Shown piece after piece: positions 42,128-53,204 of a stretch of 64,000 nucleotides of DNA (positions are counted from its first letter, which is position 1; every line of letters starts with the position of its first letter). This stretch comes from Malachius bipustulatus (Eukaryota; Arthropoda; Insecta; Coleoptera; Melyridae), in assembly GCA_910589415.1 (NCBI GenBank), contig OU342636.1, forward strand, positions 5,376,437 through 5,440,436. Direction: 5' to 3'. The notes below the pieces were generated by a model that was not told the origin of the DNA, searched no databases, and saw nothing but the letters and a program-made list of their open reading frames with translations. The position numbers and the translations under genes are program-made.

Positions 42128-44124
42128 TTAATATGTCGCACAGTGCTGAGGTATAGCACTCAAGGCTTTAATGTCTGAGGCCGACGCAGAGAATATATCG
42201 AGAGAACTCTCATATAGTGAGTATTGTCTGCACAATCTAAAAATGGGCGATGATTCCAGCAAGCGTGTACGAGGCGTTGGAAACGAGAACGTTGCGTGAG
42301 AGCGTGCGTTAAATTGCGGAATCTTAAAGTCCAGTCTGCCCAGCAACTGAGGGCAATCAATGCCTCCATGAACCAACTTGTGTAGGAAGAGAAGAGATGA
42401 AATTACACGACGGTGTTCTAAACTAGGTAGGTCAAATCTTGCCAGAAGTAGCTCTTGTGGAATGCCTCGTTGTGGATAGACAGAATCTATTCGAAAACAC
42501 AGGAACTTCAAAAATTTGCGTTGGATGTTCTCCAGGGTATTAATGTGGGCTTTGTAAAGAGGACTCCACACCTCAGATGCGTATTCAAGACGCGGTCTGA
42601 TAATGGTCTTAAATAAGATCAGCGTGGTTTTTGTGTCACAAAACTCCTTGGCGTGTCTGAATATAAAACCCAGCAATCTGCAGGCTGAAGAATATAGCTT
42701 CTCAAAGTGGGTATTAAAGGACAAGGTTGACTCAAGGACAAGGTTGACTCAAAGACAACGCCCAGATCCTTGATATCAGTGGCACGTGTAATCACATTAC
42801 CAGTGAAGTTATAATTATGCAAGATGAGACACCTATTACGTGTGTATGAGACGACCGCGCATTTAGAAATATTTAGGGATAGCAGGTTGTTGTCACTCCA
42901 GTTGTAAAAGAGGTCCAATCGCTTCTGCAAATCAACCGTGTCCTCAGGGGATTTTATGACGTGGTAAATTTTTATATCATCGGCATATAGCAAGCAATAC
43001 CTCAAGAGAACCTCAAGTACGTCATTTATGAAGACAAGGAATAGCAATGGACCAAGGACGCCGGACCCCTGAGGGACGCCAGATGGAACTTCACAGACAC
43101 TCGACTCGCATCCACGCAGCTCATCATACTGAGTCCTGCCCAGCAGATAGCTACCAAGAAGCGAGACCAAGTCATCGGAGCAGCCAACACGATGGAGCTT
43201 AGATATAAGAAGACTGTGGTTTAGGCGGTCAAATGCTTTGCTGAAATCTGTATAGACAATATCGACCTGGAAGTCCGCATCGAGATTTTCAGCAATCACC
43301 TGGTGAGCCACACTCAAGTTGGTAACCGTTGACCGTCCCTTCATGAAGCCATGCTGAAAGTCAGATAATCTAGCGGTGATGGATGTTACAATGCGATTGT
43401 ACAGGCAAAACTCAAAAAGTTTTGTAAAATTACATAAGATAGCGATAGGGCGATAGTTTGATACATCAGATCGGCTCCCCGACTTAAAGATGGGAACTAT
43501 TTTAGAAGTTTTCCAGATGTCGGGAAGACAACCGTGTTTTAGAACCAAGTTGAAGAGATGTAACAATGGATCGAGTAGGGCATGGATGCAATCCTTCATG
43601 AGAAATGACGGAATGAGATCGACGCCCGCAGTAAGGGTGGGTTTCAGCTTTTTTACAGCCAGCAGCACATCACCCTCGTCAAATTTGGCTGGCAAAGCAA
43701 TAGTGGTTTCATTGACGATCGAGTTAGATACATATTTGGGACGATGGGTCTGATCGCCAAAGGATGCAATAAAGAAATTAATAAAGCAATTGACGATATC
43801 GCTCGGAGAGTCGTAAACAGTGTTATTGTAAGTCATATGAGAGGAAACGGATGACTCACGCCTCTTACGATTAATGTAGGACCAAAACTTTCTAGGATCT
43901 GAGGCGATTTTTCTCTCCATGAGACTAACATCATATGATCTATGTGAGGTGCGGACGTCCCTTTTTACTTTTAATCTAAGTCGTCTAAAGTTGTCAAGAC
44001 TCGCGGCATCGTTGTATACTCTATAATGTCTCCAAGATCTATGTTTCTCTTTAATACCTCTAATTATACCGCGAGAGAACCACGGAGGGTATCTATTATT
44101 TGATACAGGCGAAGTTTTAGGCAA
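42128..44124 (-). pseudogene. LINE L6 reverse transcriptase, one frameshift
   Basis: A 501-codon frame starts in the linker (WFSRGIIRGIKEKHRSWRHY) and contains TAGVDLIPSFLMKDC, FKSGSRSDVSNYRPIAILCN, MKGRSTVTNLSVAHQ, motif A DIVYTDFSKAFDRLNH, GVPQGSGVLGPLLFLVFIND, LLYADDIKIYHV (all catalytic acids present) and IKDLGVVFESTLS. There the sequence GGACAAGGTTGACTCAA is tandemly duplicated (42719-42735, 42736-42752); 17 is not a multiple of three, so the thumb and C-terminus continue in another frame (MSFNTHFEKLYSSACRLLGF to IPQHCATY, stop 42128). Removing one unit conceptually accounts for the only break. Jockey-like by motif order. Confidence 0.87.
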
Positions 44125-45700
44125 AGATTTGTCGAAAGCTTTGATATAAAAGCGAGTAGAATTTAGTGAGTGCCGAATCTAGAGAGGGGTCCCCAACAAC
44201 ATCGCCCCAGGAGACTGAGATCAAGTGCTGGTAAAGTGAAAGATAATCCCCCCTTCTGAAATTATATGACCGACGGTTGGTATCGCCCGTGAACCCAGCC
44301 CCGGGTCGATGAAGAGAACAAGTGATCTCAATGTAGAGACTTGGGTGATGCAAGTCCTCCGGGACCGCAAATTCAAGGGCTCTCCGAACCTGAACCTGAC
44401 AAGGTCTAGTCGACATCACAAGATCCAGAAGTCTGTCATTCGCATTTAGGACCGCATTGTATTGTTTTAGATCCAATAAGTTGCAAAAATTAGTTACGTG
44501 ACCAACCCGTCCGGATGCAGACACACCACACTCAGCAGCGTAGCCACCTATGTTGAAGCCGCCAACAACCAGCATCTCAGGACCGTGTCGCACGCAGAGA
44601 GCCTCCAGAGCCTCAAGCAAGATTACGAACAGGTTCATAGAGACAAAAGGAGGGATATACAGGGTGTCTGCTTAAGGCTGGCCACCGGCTATATCTCGGA
44701 AACTAATGGGCCTATAACCTCAAAATAAAAAATTTCCAGGCATAAGTGATCAAGAGAAATTCAATGAAAATATTTTCAAGATGGCCGCACTTCCGGAAAT
44801 ACCGGAAGTTGACACCTACTTCGTTATTTTAACAGGAACACCCTGTATATTATTATATTTTTTAAATGTCTGAAAAAATCGAATACAGGTGGTTTTCACC
44901 ATTGGAATTTAGATTGAGCGGTTTATGAGTTATAAACAAGTGAAAATCGAAAATTTTCAACTTCAAAGCAGCGTAGAACTAGAACGGCTCAAGATATCTA
45001 AAAACGGTTTACATGTCCCTATCTTAACTTTTCACATAGTATCCTACTATGTGGTTTAAATTTTAATACAGGGTGATGAAAAATCCGATAATTTTCATCA
45101 CCCTGTATTGTAATTTACTCCACATACTGGGATAAAACGTGCAAAGTTAGGATAGGGACATGTAAACCGTTTTTGGATATCTTGAGCCGTTCTAGTTCTA
45201 GACTGCTTTGAAGTTGAAAATTTTCGATTTTCACTTGTTTATAACTCATAAACCGCTCAATCTAAATTCCAATGGTGAAAACCACCTGTATTCGATTTTT
45301 TCAGACATTTAAAAAATATAATAATATACAGGGTGTTCCTGTTAAAATAACGAAGTAGGTGTCAACTTCCGGTATTTCCGGAAGTGCGGCCATCTTGAAA
45401 ATATTTTCATTGAATTTCTCGTGATCACGTATGTCTGGAAATTTTTTATTTTGAGGTTCTAGGTCCATTAGTTTCCGAGATATAGCCGGTGGCCAACCTT
45501 AAGCAGACACCCTGTATATGACTACGATGCAAAGCTCGCCGGCGGCGAGTCTCACACGGACTGTACAGACATCAATGACAGACAGAAGATCAAACAGATC
45601 AGAGACAGCATGCAAGTCAAGTCTCTCCGACCGTATGTGGGACTTCACCCCCCAACATAACTCGAGTTGGAAATGAGGGAAAGTGTGTTACCTACCTGTA
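44117..45700 (-). pseudogene. LINE L6 endonuclease, split by the palindromic element
   Basis: Downstream part (44638-44117): LVVGGFNIGGYAAECG in the place of the GDFN motif (aspartate replaced by glycine), LLDLVMSTRPCQVQV and DLHHPSLYIEIT. The upstream part, on the other side of the insertion (45518-45640), reads VRLAAGELCIVVI, typical of the strand before YIPP. The frame across the junction is not clean. The GDFN aspartate change would probably disable the nuclease. Confidence 0.7.
44658..45516. mobile_element. 0.86-kb near-perfect palindromic element, TA/TATA target
   Basis: TACAGGGTGTCTGCTTAAGG begins one arm and its complement ends the other; the arms match almost throughout (TGGCCGCACTTCCGGAAATA mirrored, AAACGGTTTACATGTCCCTA mirrored) to a centre at about 45088, itself a hairpin TACAGGGTGATGAAAA. 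TATA flanks both ends. A diverged half-copy is at 54886-55330. It interrupts the LINE L6 endonuclease. Confidence 0.88.
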
Positions 45701-45959
45701 TTGGGATCAATCAATCAATAAATTACTTAAATTTTTTTTTTCCATTTATAAAATTTGTGTAATTGAAAAAAAATCGGTTTGATAAATTAGGTGATCTAAG
45801 TTTAAATAAAAAATGTCCCCTCATTCCTAGTTATTTGATTACCTGATTCTTTAAAATTATAATTTGCTAAATATTCATAACTTTGTTACAGGAAGAATCC
45901 CCAGTAGGTACCTTCCAAAATTTTATTATTAGTAGTATTATCCAACATAGTAGTAAAAC

Positions 45960-47395
45960 CAGAATTGAATGTAAGCGAGCCAAAAGCTAGTACATCTTGG
46001 GCAGTGTTTTCCGAGGTGCATTCTCAACGCATTCCCCTTACAACACCAGAAGCTATTTCAATTGCTACGACAGCCTCTGATGCATCTCCAAGAAAAAGGA
46101 AATAATTTTCCAAAATACATCGCATACAGTCGGAAAAGAAAACTGGCATTATTAAGAAAAAAATATGGACGATGAGAACTTTGACATGATAACAAGACTG
46201 AGAGGACCTCACGAGTTGTATTATAGTCAATGTAAAAAAATTTAAAGAAAAGCTTTGCCAAAAAAATATTCGGAGAAGCTCAAGGTTTTTGCTTTGACTT
46301 TACATTACTATTCACCTGCAGCATATCTGGTCACTGGTATCAAAGCATAAATGGATTCCCTGGGTATACCAGGGATGCTTTTGATGCATTACATCAGAAA
46401 GCATCTAGTTCCGGTGAACCAATAATAATTATGTTCACTCATTATGGACGAGATGGCTATATTCGCCAGCACGAAGAATGGGTTCCAAGTGAAGGCAAAT
46501 CGTATTAACTTTTCTTTTGAACTGCATAAATGGAAACCGGAAAATTCCAGTGGGTTATTTTTTAATAGCAGTAATAACAGCTGATCAGAAAAAAGGGTTG
46601 GTCTTGGAGTGTCTCAAGAAATGTTACGAGGCTGGAATAAATGTTGTTAGTTTAACATTTGACGACGAAGCTACAACATATTAACTTGAAAACTAAGTAT
46701 ACTCAACGATTAATAAATAAAGGAATTAATGTAGGTCGTATGAGTATAAAGCACATAAAGTGCAATTACTAGCCTGTTAAATTTGGTCGGAGTATTCCTC
46801 CATCGCCCTAACTTTTATCATATTGGCAGTGCCAGAAACCCCCAAAATCAAGAGAGCTTCCATCCAAACAACAACAGAGCCACCAGACAAGCACAGACAC
46901 GTGTTTCGCCCTATTGTGGCTCATCAGTGTGCTGCATCTGGAGTATCCGGAGGATGTTGTCGAATTTCTGAAATCATTTGGTCTTAAGCAAAACTATTAT
47001 CTCGAAAATAAACCATTTTTTAATAAGATCATCTTATGATATTCTGGTCAGTCATGAGTTGGCCTATCAGCCCTTCAAGGGATGACGTTGAGGTTTGGGA
47101 AACCTGTATAAATTTTCTTAAGATAATTTAGAGCTATTTTTTGTTCCACTCGATCCCATGGAGGGTTCAACAATAATCCTACTGTAAGACAGTTTCAGTC
47201 TGCGTATAAAAAACTGCTTGTTCATGTTGAAGTACCTACGTGAAAGTGTCCGAGGAAACTGTATTCCTTTTGAAGAACTGAGCATTTTAAAGTGTAAGGT
47301 ACAACAAATAAATGTCACTTCAAAAGAATATTTAGATCTAAAAAAATTACCATAATTATTTGCCTGAACCATTGTCAGAGTATTCTAACAGCGGG
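45960..47395 (+). pseudogene. P-element/THAP9-like transposase remnant
   Basis: Pieces in three frames. ATTASDASPRKRK (about 46060-46100) precedes a coiled region; then EKLKVFALTLHYYSPAAY (46274-46327), GYTRDAFDALHQKASSSGEP, YIRQHEEWVPSEGKS, NSSGLFFNSSNNS-type sequence, and ITADQKKGLVLECLKKCYEA with VVSLTFDDEATT, matching the RNase H-like fold of P transposases. The C-terminal block, HGGFNNNPTVRQFQSAYKKL and then RGNCIPFEELSILKC (47155-47300), fits the end of the family. Stops and frameshifts are many. A hammerhead-bearing fragment (about 46880-46990) lies between the two parts. The N-terminal THAP zinc finger is not seen. Confidence 0.8.
46884..46935 (-). ncRNA. Type I hammerhead ribozyme candidate (HHR-2)
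   Basis: Minus strand: CTGATGA (plus 46921-46927), stem II GCC/GGC with loop ACAATAG, GAAAC (plus 46903-46907), a minimal stem III and the cleavage triplet GTC (plus 46896-46898). Stem I pairs GCACA (plus 46928-46932) with TGTGC (plus 46891-46895) directly beside the core. All conserved core positions are present. The arrangement GAAAC, ACGT, GTC is the short-stem-III form known from schistosome and Penelope-like hammerheads. With only five base pairs of stem I visible, catalysis may need the outer loop contacts. Confidence 0.72.
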
Positions 47396-47520
47396 TATTA
47401 TAAAGGCTCATTAAGTTAACGGGTAGATTTCTGTGGTCATTTCTGAAGAAGGTATCGAGTCTAAGTGGAAATTTTTTAAATTTATCTGTTCTTGACATGA
47501 AAGTAATTACAAAAATGTTA
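47396..47520 (+). repeat. AAGGCTCATTAAG terminus, 3' of the P-like remnant
   Basis: AAAGGCTCATTAAGTTAACG, GGTAGATTTCTGTGGTCATT, AGGTATCGAGTCTA and TTCTTGACATGAAAGT match the inverted right half of the small element at 8504-8699 and its flank. Probably the terminus of the P-like element. Confidence 0.65.
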
Positions 47521-47639
47521 AAAACAGAAAAAGTCTGCAATATCCCTCTGAAGACGTGTTAAAAATATGTATGAAATGTAAAAAACATTAAAAAAGTCGA
47601 GTCGCCATATTGTTACTCCTATAAGCTCCACCAAGTGAT

Positions 47640-48055
47640 GCCCTTTTTTAATATGTATGTGATCATAGCGGCTCCTTTCTTTTTTATCTCTATGGCGTGT
47701 AGGCTTTCACGGCCGACTTATATTGAAGTCGTAATTGATTCTGGGCCGTTGTTCCGTGGTCCATGGAGATTTGGCATGAACGTTTCGTCTATAGCTGCGG
47801 TAGACATGATCAGCGGTTAACTGAGCGCAAGCGATGGTTCCAGTCCTCGTGTTCACTGATGATAACTGACTGCTCGGCCGCAAGAGCGCTCCTACTTATG
47901 GGATAATGGTCTAGGGACGTCATACCCCCTCCACGAGCTGTCTCCGTTGTAGCATCGGCCGATCTCTCCGATGTTGTCATGGATCCTCGAGTCAAGCGCT
48001 GACTCTTTGGGTCTGACGTAACGCGGGATATCAAATTCTCCGCAGATTTTATAAA
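47640..48055 (-). mobile_element. Penelope-like element terminal fragment (probable)
   Basis: GC-richer island with GTAGGCTTTCACGGCCG, CCGTGGTCCATGGAGATTTG, GAACGTTTCGTC and CATGATCAGCGG, the sequence style of Penelope-like terminal repeats that carry a hammerhead. A minus-strand frame (48034-47810) includes SALAAEQSV and SEHEDWNHRL, which could be the end of a GIY-YIG endonuclease, but that is weak. Confidence 0.5.
47780..47815 (-). ncRNA. Degenerate hammerhead ribozyme motif (HHR-3)
   Basis: Minus strand: CTGATCA (plus 47807-47813), stem II GTCTA/TAGAC with an 8-9 base loop, then GAAAC (plus 47782-47786). The consensus CTGATGA has G at the sixth position, where this has C, replacing catalytic G8. 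Layout otherwise matches Penelope-type motifs. Predicted inactive. Confidence 0.55.
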
Positions 48056-48975
48056 ATAACGAAAGTCTGGTAGTCGCGGGCTTTTAGTCCACGCGACGAC
48101 ATATTTTTTACTTTTTTCATTTTTTACCTACATTTATTCGAAAGTGGCACATGATCATTCACGTTCAAATATCTGGAAATACCTTGTGTGATTTATGAAC
48201 TTGAAACAAATTTGATATTGTTATAAATAGAATTGAATGTATAGATATAAGGTGCAGTCTAAATATTATAAGAAGGCGACTAAGTTTTTACTACGCAGAT
48301 AATATAACAACAAATGTTTGTCGGTGTCCACGTTACAAAAACAACCAACCAGATAAGGCTGACAACAGTATCTCCGCCGTTCATCGAACATGTGAATGCT
48401 CAGTGGTGGTGCTGGTTAAATCGTATCGTATTTATTTGAAATAGGTAGGTACTTATATCGTACCAACATACCTAAAGATTTTTGATGCCTTGAAGAATCA
48501 ATCCTTGCATAAAAATTTTAAAAAGAATATTATAGTTTGAAAGAATCTACGTACCGAAATATAATGGCAGTGTTACAAAAACAATTACCATAAACAGGTC
48601 TTTATTATCGGTCAAAGTGTTTGGTATGTATAAATGATCAATTTAATAGGAGAGTGACAATCATTTCTATCAACAAAACAAAGCAGTGTAGTGGGTAATA
48701 TTAATAAAGATTAATTCCTTTTATTAGAATGTTGATATATTTCACTTTCAATAGTTATGTAGCTTATTACGATACAGGCATTAATTTTATTTATTGCGTC
48801 CATTTACTTTCATAATTCACATCACTTAATTATTTATTATCAATGCGTTTGTTTTTTTATCTAAAAATGAACGTCAAACATAAAAACGCAATGATGCAAT
48901 TCTCATTCAAAAACAAATTTTTTGACACACGTGGATACAGAAAAGTTAACAAATTATTTTAGAACAATTGAGGTA
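48056..48975. other. No gene; dispersed repeat at 48341-48448
   Basis: AT-rich. 48341-48448 is the second copy of the 110-base repeat at 6918-7031. Nothing else recognised. Confidence 0.5.
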
Positions 48976-51287
48976 ATAGTATATTATTTTATACGGAGGG
49001 AAAGTGACACTTTTCATGGCGCGCTCGTGTTTATCAGCCGAACGAAGTGAGGCTGATAATAGAGAGCAAGCCATGAAAAGTCACTTTTCCTCCAAATAAA
49101 ATATACTATTTTTTCTTCAAACGTGGGCAAATTTAAGCAAGAACATCATTTTTAATTGAAGGAAAGCGAATTTTCAAAAGGTTTGGACTGGTATAAGTAG
49201 GTGAGTATGGAGTATGGGCTGCTTCTATAGAAACGCGGCGCTGTCAAATTGACACTGTCATCAACGTCAGTGAACATCGAGAAATTATTATTGAAATTAT
49301 TAAAGAAAAATAATAAAATAATAATTATGTAACTAAACTACTAATCATCGCAAAATCAAAATTAAAAACGTTATAAAAGTTTGTAAGTAAGTTATAAAAT
49401 TAATGATACATCTACCTACCTCTTGCTAGACCCTGCTTGGTCAATTATTTTTTCATTTTCTGTTAATGATGATGCCAGTCAGTCAGAAGTTGAATGTTAA
49501 ATATGTAGGTCATTGTAGGTAGGTACCTATAACTGTGCACTAATACCTATACCTAATAATAAAAATATAAGATGTTGGATTCCTTTATGTACCTAGGTAT
49601 ATGGTTATAATTATTATCCTTGTGTTCAATATTCAAATTTCAATACGGAATAATAATTATTTTTGTTTACCTCGCAATAACCCAACTTTTTTTCTGACGT
49701 TTGAGCCGACTGAGCCGAGCACGAGCTCGACTCGACTGAAGTCGCCTGTCGACCGTCCGGCTTCGGGTATAATTATGACGTTTCACAGAATTACTTCGTT
49801 TCGGTGTAGATTTTCCAAAGATTATTGTTTGATTAATACCAAATTCCTTTTAACCTTATTAGATAATAATAAACTAGAGAGTTTTCATATCTTAGGTTGA
49901 ATTTTATTGATGAATATACGGGCCTACATTAATAAAATTTCAATAGTTGATTCTTAATACAGGTAGCTATGTGTTTGTATGTTGATGTTGCTATGGCACC
50001 ACTTTAGCTCCGGCGGAGGTAAAGTGTTGCTTGGCAACACTTTAGCTCCGGCGGAGGAAAAGTGAAACTTTGAGACCGGCTACTGAGTCGAGTAATGTCT
50101 GATTTACTGACGTTTGAAGAAAAAAATATTTTTTCTTCAAACGTCAGTAAATCAGACATTACTCGACTCAGTAGCCGGTCTCAAAGTTTCACTTTTCCTC
50201 CGCCGGAGCTAAAGTGTTGCCAAGCAACACTTTACCTCCGCCGGAGCTAAAGTGGTGCCATAGCAACATCAACATACAAACACATAGCTACCTGTATTAA
50301 GAATCAACTATTGAAATTTTATTAATGTAGGCCCGTATATTCATCAATAAAATTCAACCTAAGATATGAAAACTCTCTAGTTTATTATTATCTAATAAGG
50401 TTAAAAGGAATTTGGTATTAATCATTAATCAAACATAATCTTTGGAAAATCTACACCGAAACGAAGTAATTCTGTGAAACGTCATAATTATACCCGAAGC
50501 CGGACGGTCGACAGTCGGCTTCAGTCGAGTCGAGCTCGTGCTCGGCTCAGTCGTCTCAAACGTCAAAAAAAAAGTTGGGTTATTGCGAGGTAAACAAAAA
50601 TAATTATTATTCCGTATTGAAATTTGAATATTGAACACAAGGATAATAATAATTATAACCATATACCTAGTTACATAAAGGAATCCAACATCTTATATTT
50701 TTATTGTTAGGTAGGTATTAGTGCACGCAGTTATAGGTACCTACCTACAATGACCTACATTTAACATTCAACTTCTGACTGACTATCTGGCATCATCATT
50801 AACAGAAAATGAAAAAATTGACCAAGCAGGGTCTAGCAAGAGGTAGGTAGATGTTCTCATTAATTTTATAACTTACTTACAAACTTTTATAACGTTTTTA
50901 ATTTTGATTTTGCGATGATTAGTAGTTTAGTTACATAATTATTATTTTATTATTTTTCTTTAATAATTGCAATAATAATTTCTCGATGTTCACTGACGTT
51001 GATGACAGTATCAATTTGACAGCGCCGCGTTTCTATAGAAGCAGCCCATACTCCATACTCACCTACTTATACCAGTCCAAACCTTTTGAAAATTCGCTTT
51101 CCTTCAATTAAAAATGATGTTCTTGCTTAAATTTGCCCACGTTTGAAGAAAAAATAGTATATTTTATTTGGAGGAAAAGTGACTTTTCATGGCTTGCTCT
51201 CTATTATCAGCCTCACTTCGTTCGGCTGATAAACACGAGCGCGCCATGAAAAGTGTCACTTTCCCTCCGTATAAAATAATATACTAT
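48976..51287. mobile_element. 2.3-kb near-perfect palindrome, TA target site
   Basis: Two ~1.15-kb arms meet with essentially no spacer at about 50127. Ends are ATAGTATATTATTTTATACG and its complement, flanked by TA at 48974-48975 and 51288-51289. Arms match base for base over long stretches, with a few differences (for example GTTTGATTAATACC near 49830 against an extra ATTAATC near 50420). Each arm contains nested smaller hairpins built on AGTGACACTTTTCATGGC/GCCATGAAAAGTCACTTTT and TTTAGCTCCGGCGGAGG. Frames of up to 99 codons are mirrored in both arms and have no known domain. Confidence 0.9.
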
Positions 51288-51289
51288 TA

Positions 51290-51824
51290 TTTCAATTTGT
51301 TCCTTGCGTTAACCTCCAGTACCAGGTGAGTCTTAAATATGAACGGTCACCGGGAATATCTGAGAAACTAAGCGTCATACCTACAACCTCAGGCAAAAAA
51401 TAATTCCAAAGAAAGTGACCCTAAAAATTCGTTGAAAAATAGTTTTGAGCTTTTAAAATGACCGCTAGGGCGAGTAAGAGCCATCATGACTAAATAAAAA
51501 AATTCGAATTTTCTCATTATTTTTCAAAATTAAGATACCTATATCCAAAATATCATGGGTGCAATGCTTAGATAACTTCGATTTCTTTTATTTCGCACTT
51601 CTTTCAATAATTCCATCAATAAAGTGGTGGGGGAACGTCAAAGCTTTGTTTATTTAAATGCCGATTATTCCGGTTAACCTCAACGGAATTGAACAAGATT
51701 TTAGTCTCGTTTAAAGAGTTTTCATATTCCTGCTGTCGATTGCATTTTACGAATTTTTCATTTTGTTACCACTGCAACCGCTATAGACGGCATTATCTGA
51801 CATAATAATAATAATAATAATCAA
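51290..51824. other. No recognisable gene
   Basis: AT-rich spacer before the R4-like LINE; (AAT)n at about 51805-51822. Confidence 0.4.
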
Positions 51825-52990
51825 CGCGACCACGATTACAATAGGAGTTCGGAGTGGACAAATGCAAAACACTTCACCTGGGAAAGGGGAAATCTAACTC
51901 AGGAACCAAATCATCAAGTACTGAGTAATCAAACATTGCAACAACTACACCCTAATGACTTGTATAAATACCTGGGATTTCAACAAAGCTTCAAACTTAA
52001 TCACACCGAAATAAAATCACAGCTCCAAGCAGAATATGAAAAAAGACTAAATCAACTTCTGAAAACACACTTGAACTCCGGAAATCTATTTAAAGCTATT
52101 AACACTTACGCGATCCCCATTCTCACCTACTCCTCGGAATCATCAAATGGTCAACCACAGACCTGGAAAACATTAACATACGAACAAGAACTGTCCAAAC
52201 GAAAAATAGAATACTGCATCCCAAAACTCATGTAAGGAAAGATTCAACATAAGCAGAAAAGAAGGAGGGAGAGGAATAATAGACCTACATTCACTACATG
52301 CCAAACAATTGAATTCACTCCAGACATACTTTCGTTCAAAAGAACACAAACTACACAAAGCAATAGTGCATACGGACAAGAACTACACACCGCTGAATCT
52401 CTATTCACAAACACCAACTGATCAACATCCAAGAACAGTCGAACAAAAAAAAGAGATATGGTCCTCTAAGGCTCTACATGGCAGACACTACAATCAAGTC
52501 AATAACTCCAACATTAACAAAAAACTGTCGTAAAGATTTTTGGAAAACGGCCTCCTCTTTTCTGAAACCGAAGGCTTTCTTCTTGCCATCCAGGACCAAG
52601 TAATTGCCACCAATAACTACAGAAAGCACATATAAAAGATGCAACAATAGTCAGTGATGCATGTAGAAAATGCCAACAATTTCCAGAGACAATAGATCAC
52701 ATCACCTCTCTGGTTGCAAGCTCCTTGCAGGAATTGCTTATACTGATAGACATAAACAGTAGCAAAAATAATACACCAAGCCATTGGACTCCACTACAAT
52801 CTTCATGCAGACACTCAACCCTACTACAAATACACACCGCAAACAATACTGGAAAATCAGGATCACAAATTATATTGGGACCTCACCATCCAAACTGATA
52901 AAACAATCATGCACAATAGGCCAGATATCACGCTTGCAAATAAAAGTAACAAATATTCAAATTTAACAAAACAATTTTTTGTTGTAAGAG
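51825..52990 (+). pseudogene. R2/R4-like LINE fragment: RT thumb, zinc knuckle, restriction-like endonuclease
   Basis: 5'-truncated. VDKCKTLH, then LYKYLGFQQSFKLNHTEIKS, FKAINTYAIPILTYS (RT thumb), ERFNISRKEGGRGIIDLHSL, LHKAIVHTDKNYTPLNL, SKALHGRHYNQVN, a CCHC knuckle CRKCQQFPETIDHITS...C at about 52660-52715, and a C-terminal block with HADTQPYYKYTPQ, YWDLTIQTDK and HNRPDIT. The last resembles the PD-(D/E)XK restriction-like endonuclease of the R2/R4 group, unlike the apurinic-type nuclease of the other LINEs here. Several frameshifts. Confidence 0.75.
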
Positions 52991-53204
52991 TATAAAGAGT
53001 ATCTTCTTACTGGGCAATAGAGAACTATTTCATGTTATAACTTTAGAATACCAATTTTTAACTCAAATCTCATCTGTGTCTATTGTATTCAGTGTTTTCC
53101 CCTTCGATTCAGTGTAATTTTCAACTTTATCTTCACTGTATTAACTCCGCAATTTTAGCTTTTCTTGGAGACTCACAAAGCACAACCATCAACAACTGGT
53201 TAAT

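Larger units (their letters stand above)
41905..45720 (-). mobile_element. LINE L6, near full-length, interrupted by a palindromic element
   Basis: Minus-strand LINE from a (TTTA)n 3' tail (41908-41945) to an endonuclease start region at about 45700. It contains a 17-base tandem duplication in RT (42719-42752) and an 0.86-kb palindromic insertion in the endonuclease (44658-45516). It is the best preserved LINE in the window. Confidence 0.85.

Noticed and set aside
49601..49900. 99-codon frame in the 2.3-kb palindrome
   Set aside because: Mirrored in the other arm with a different end; no domain, and the start is a low-complexity ATT run.
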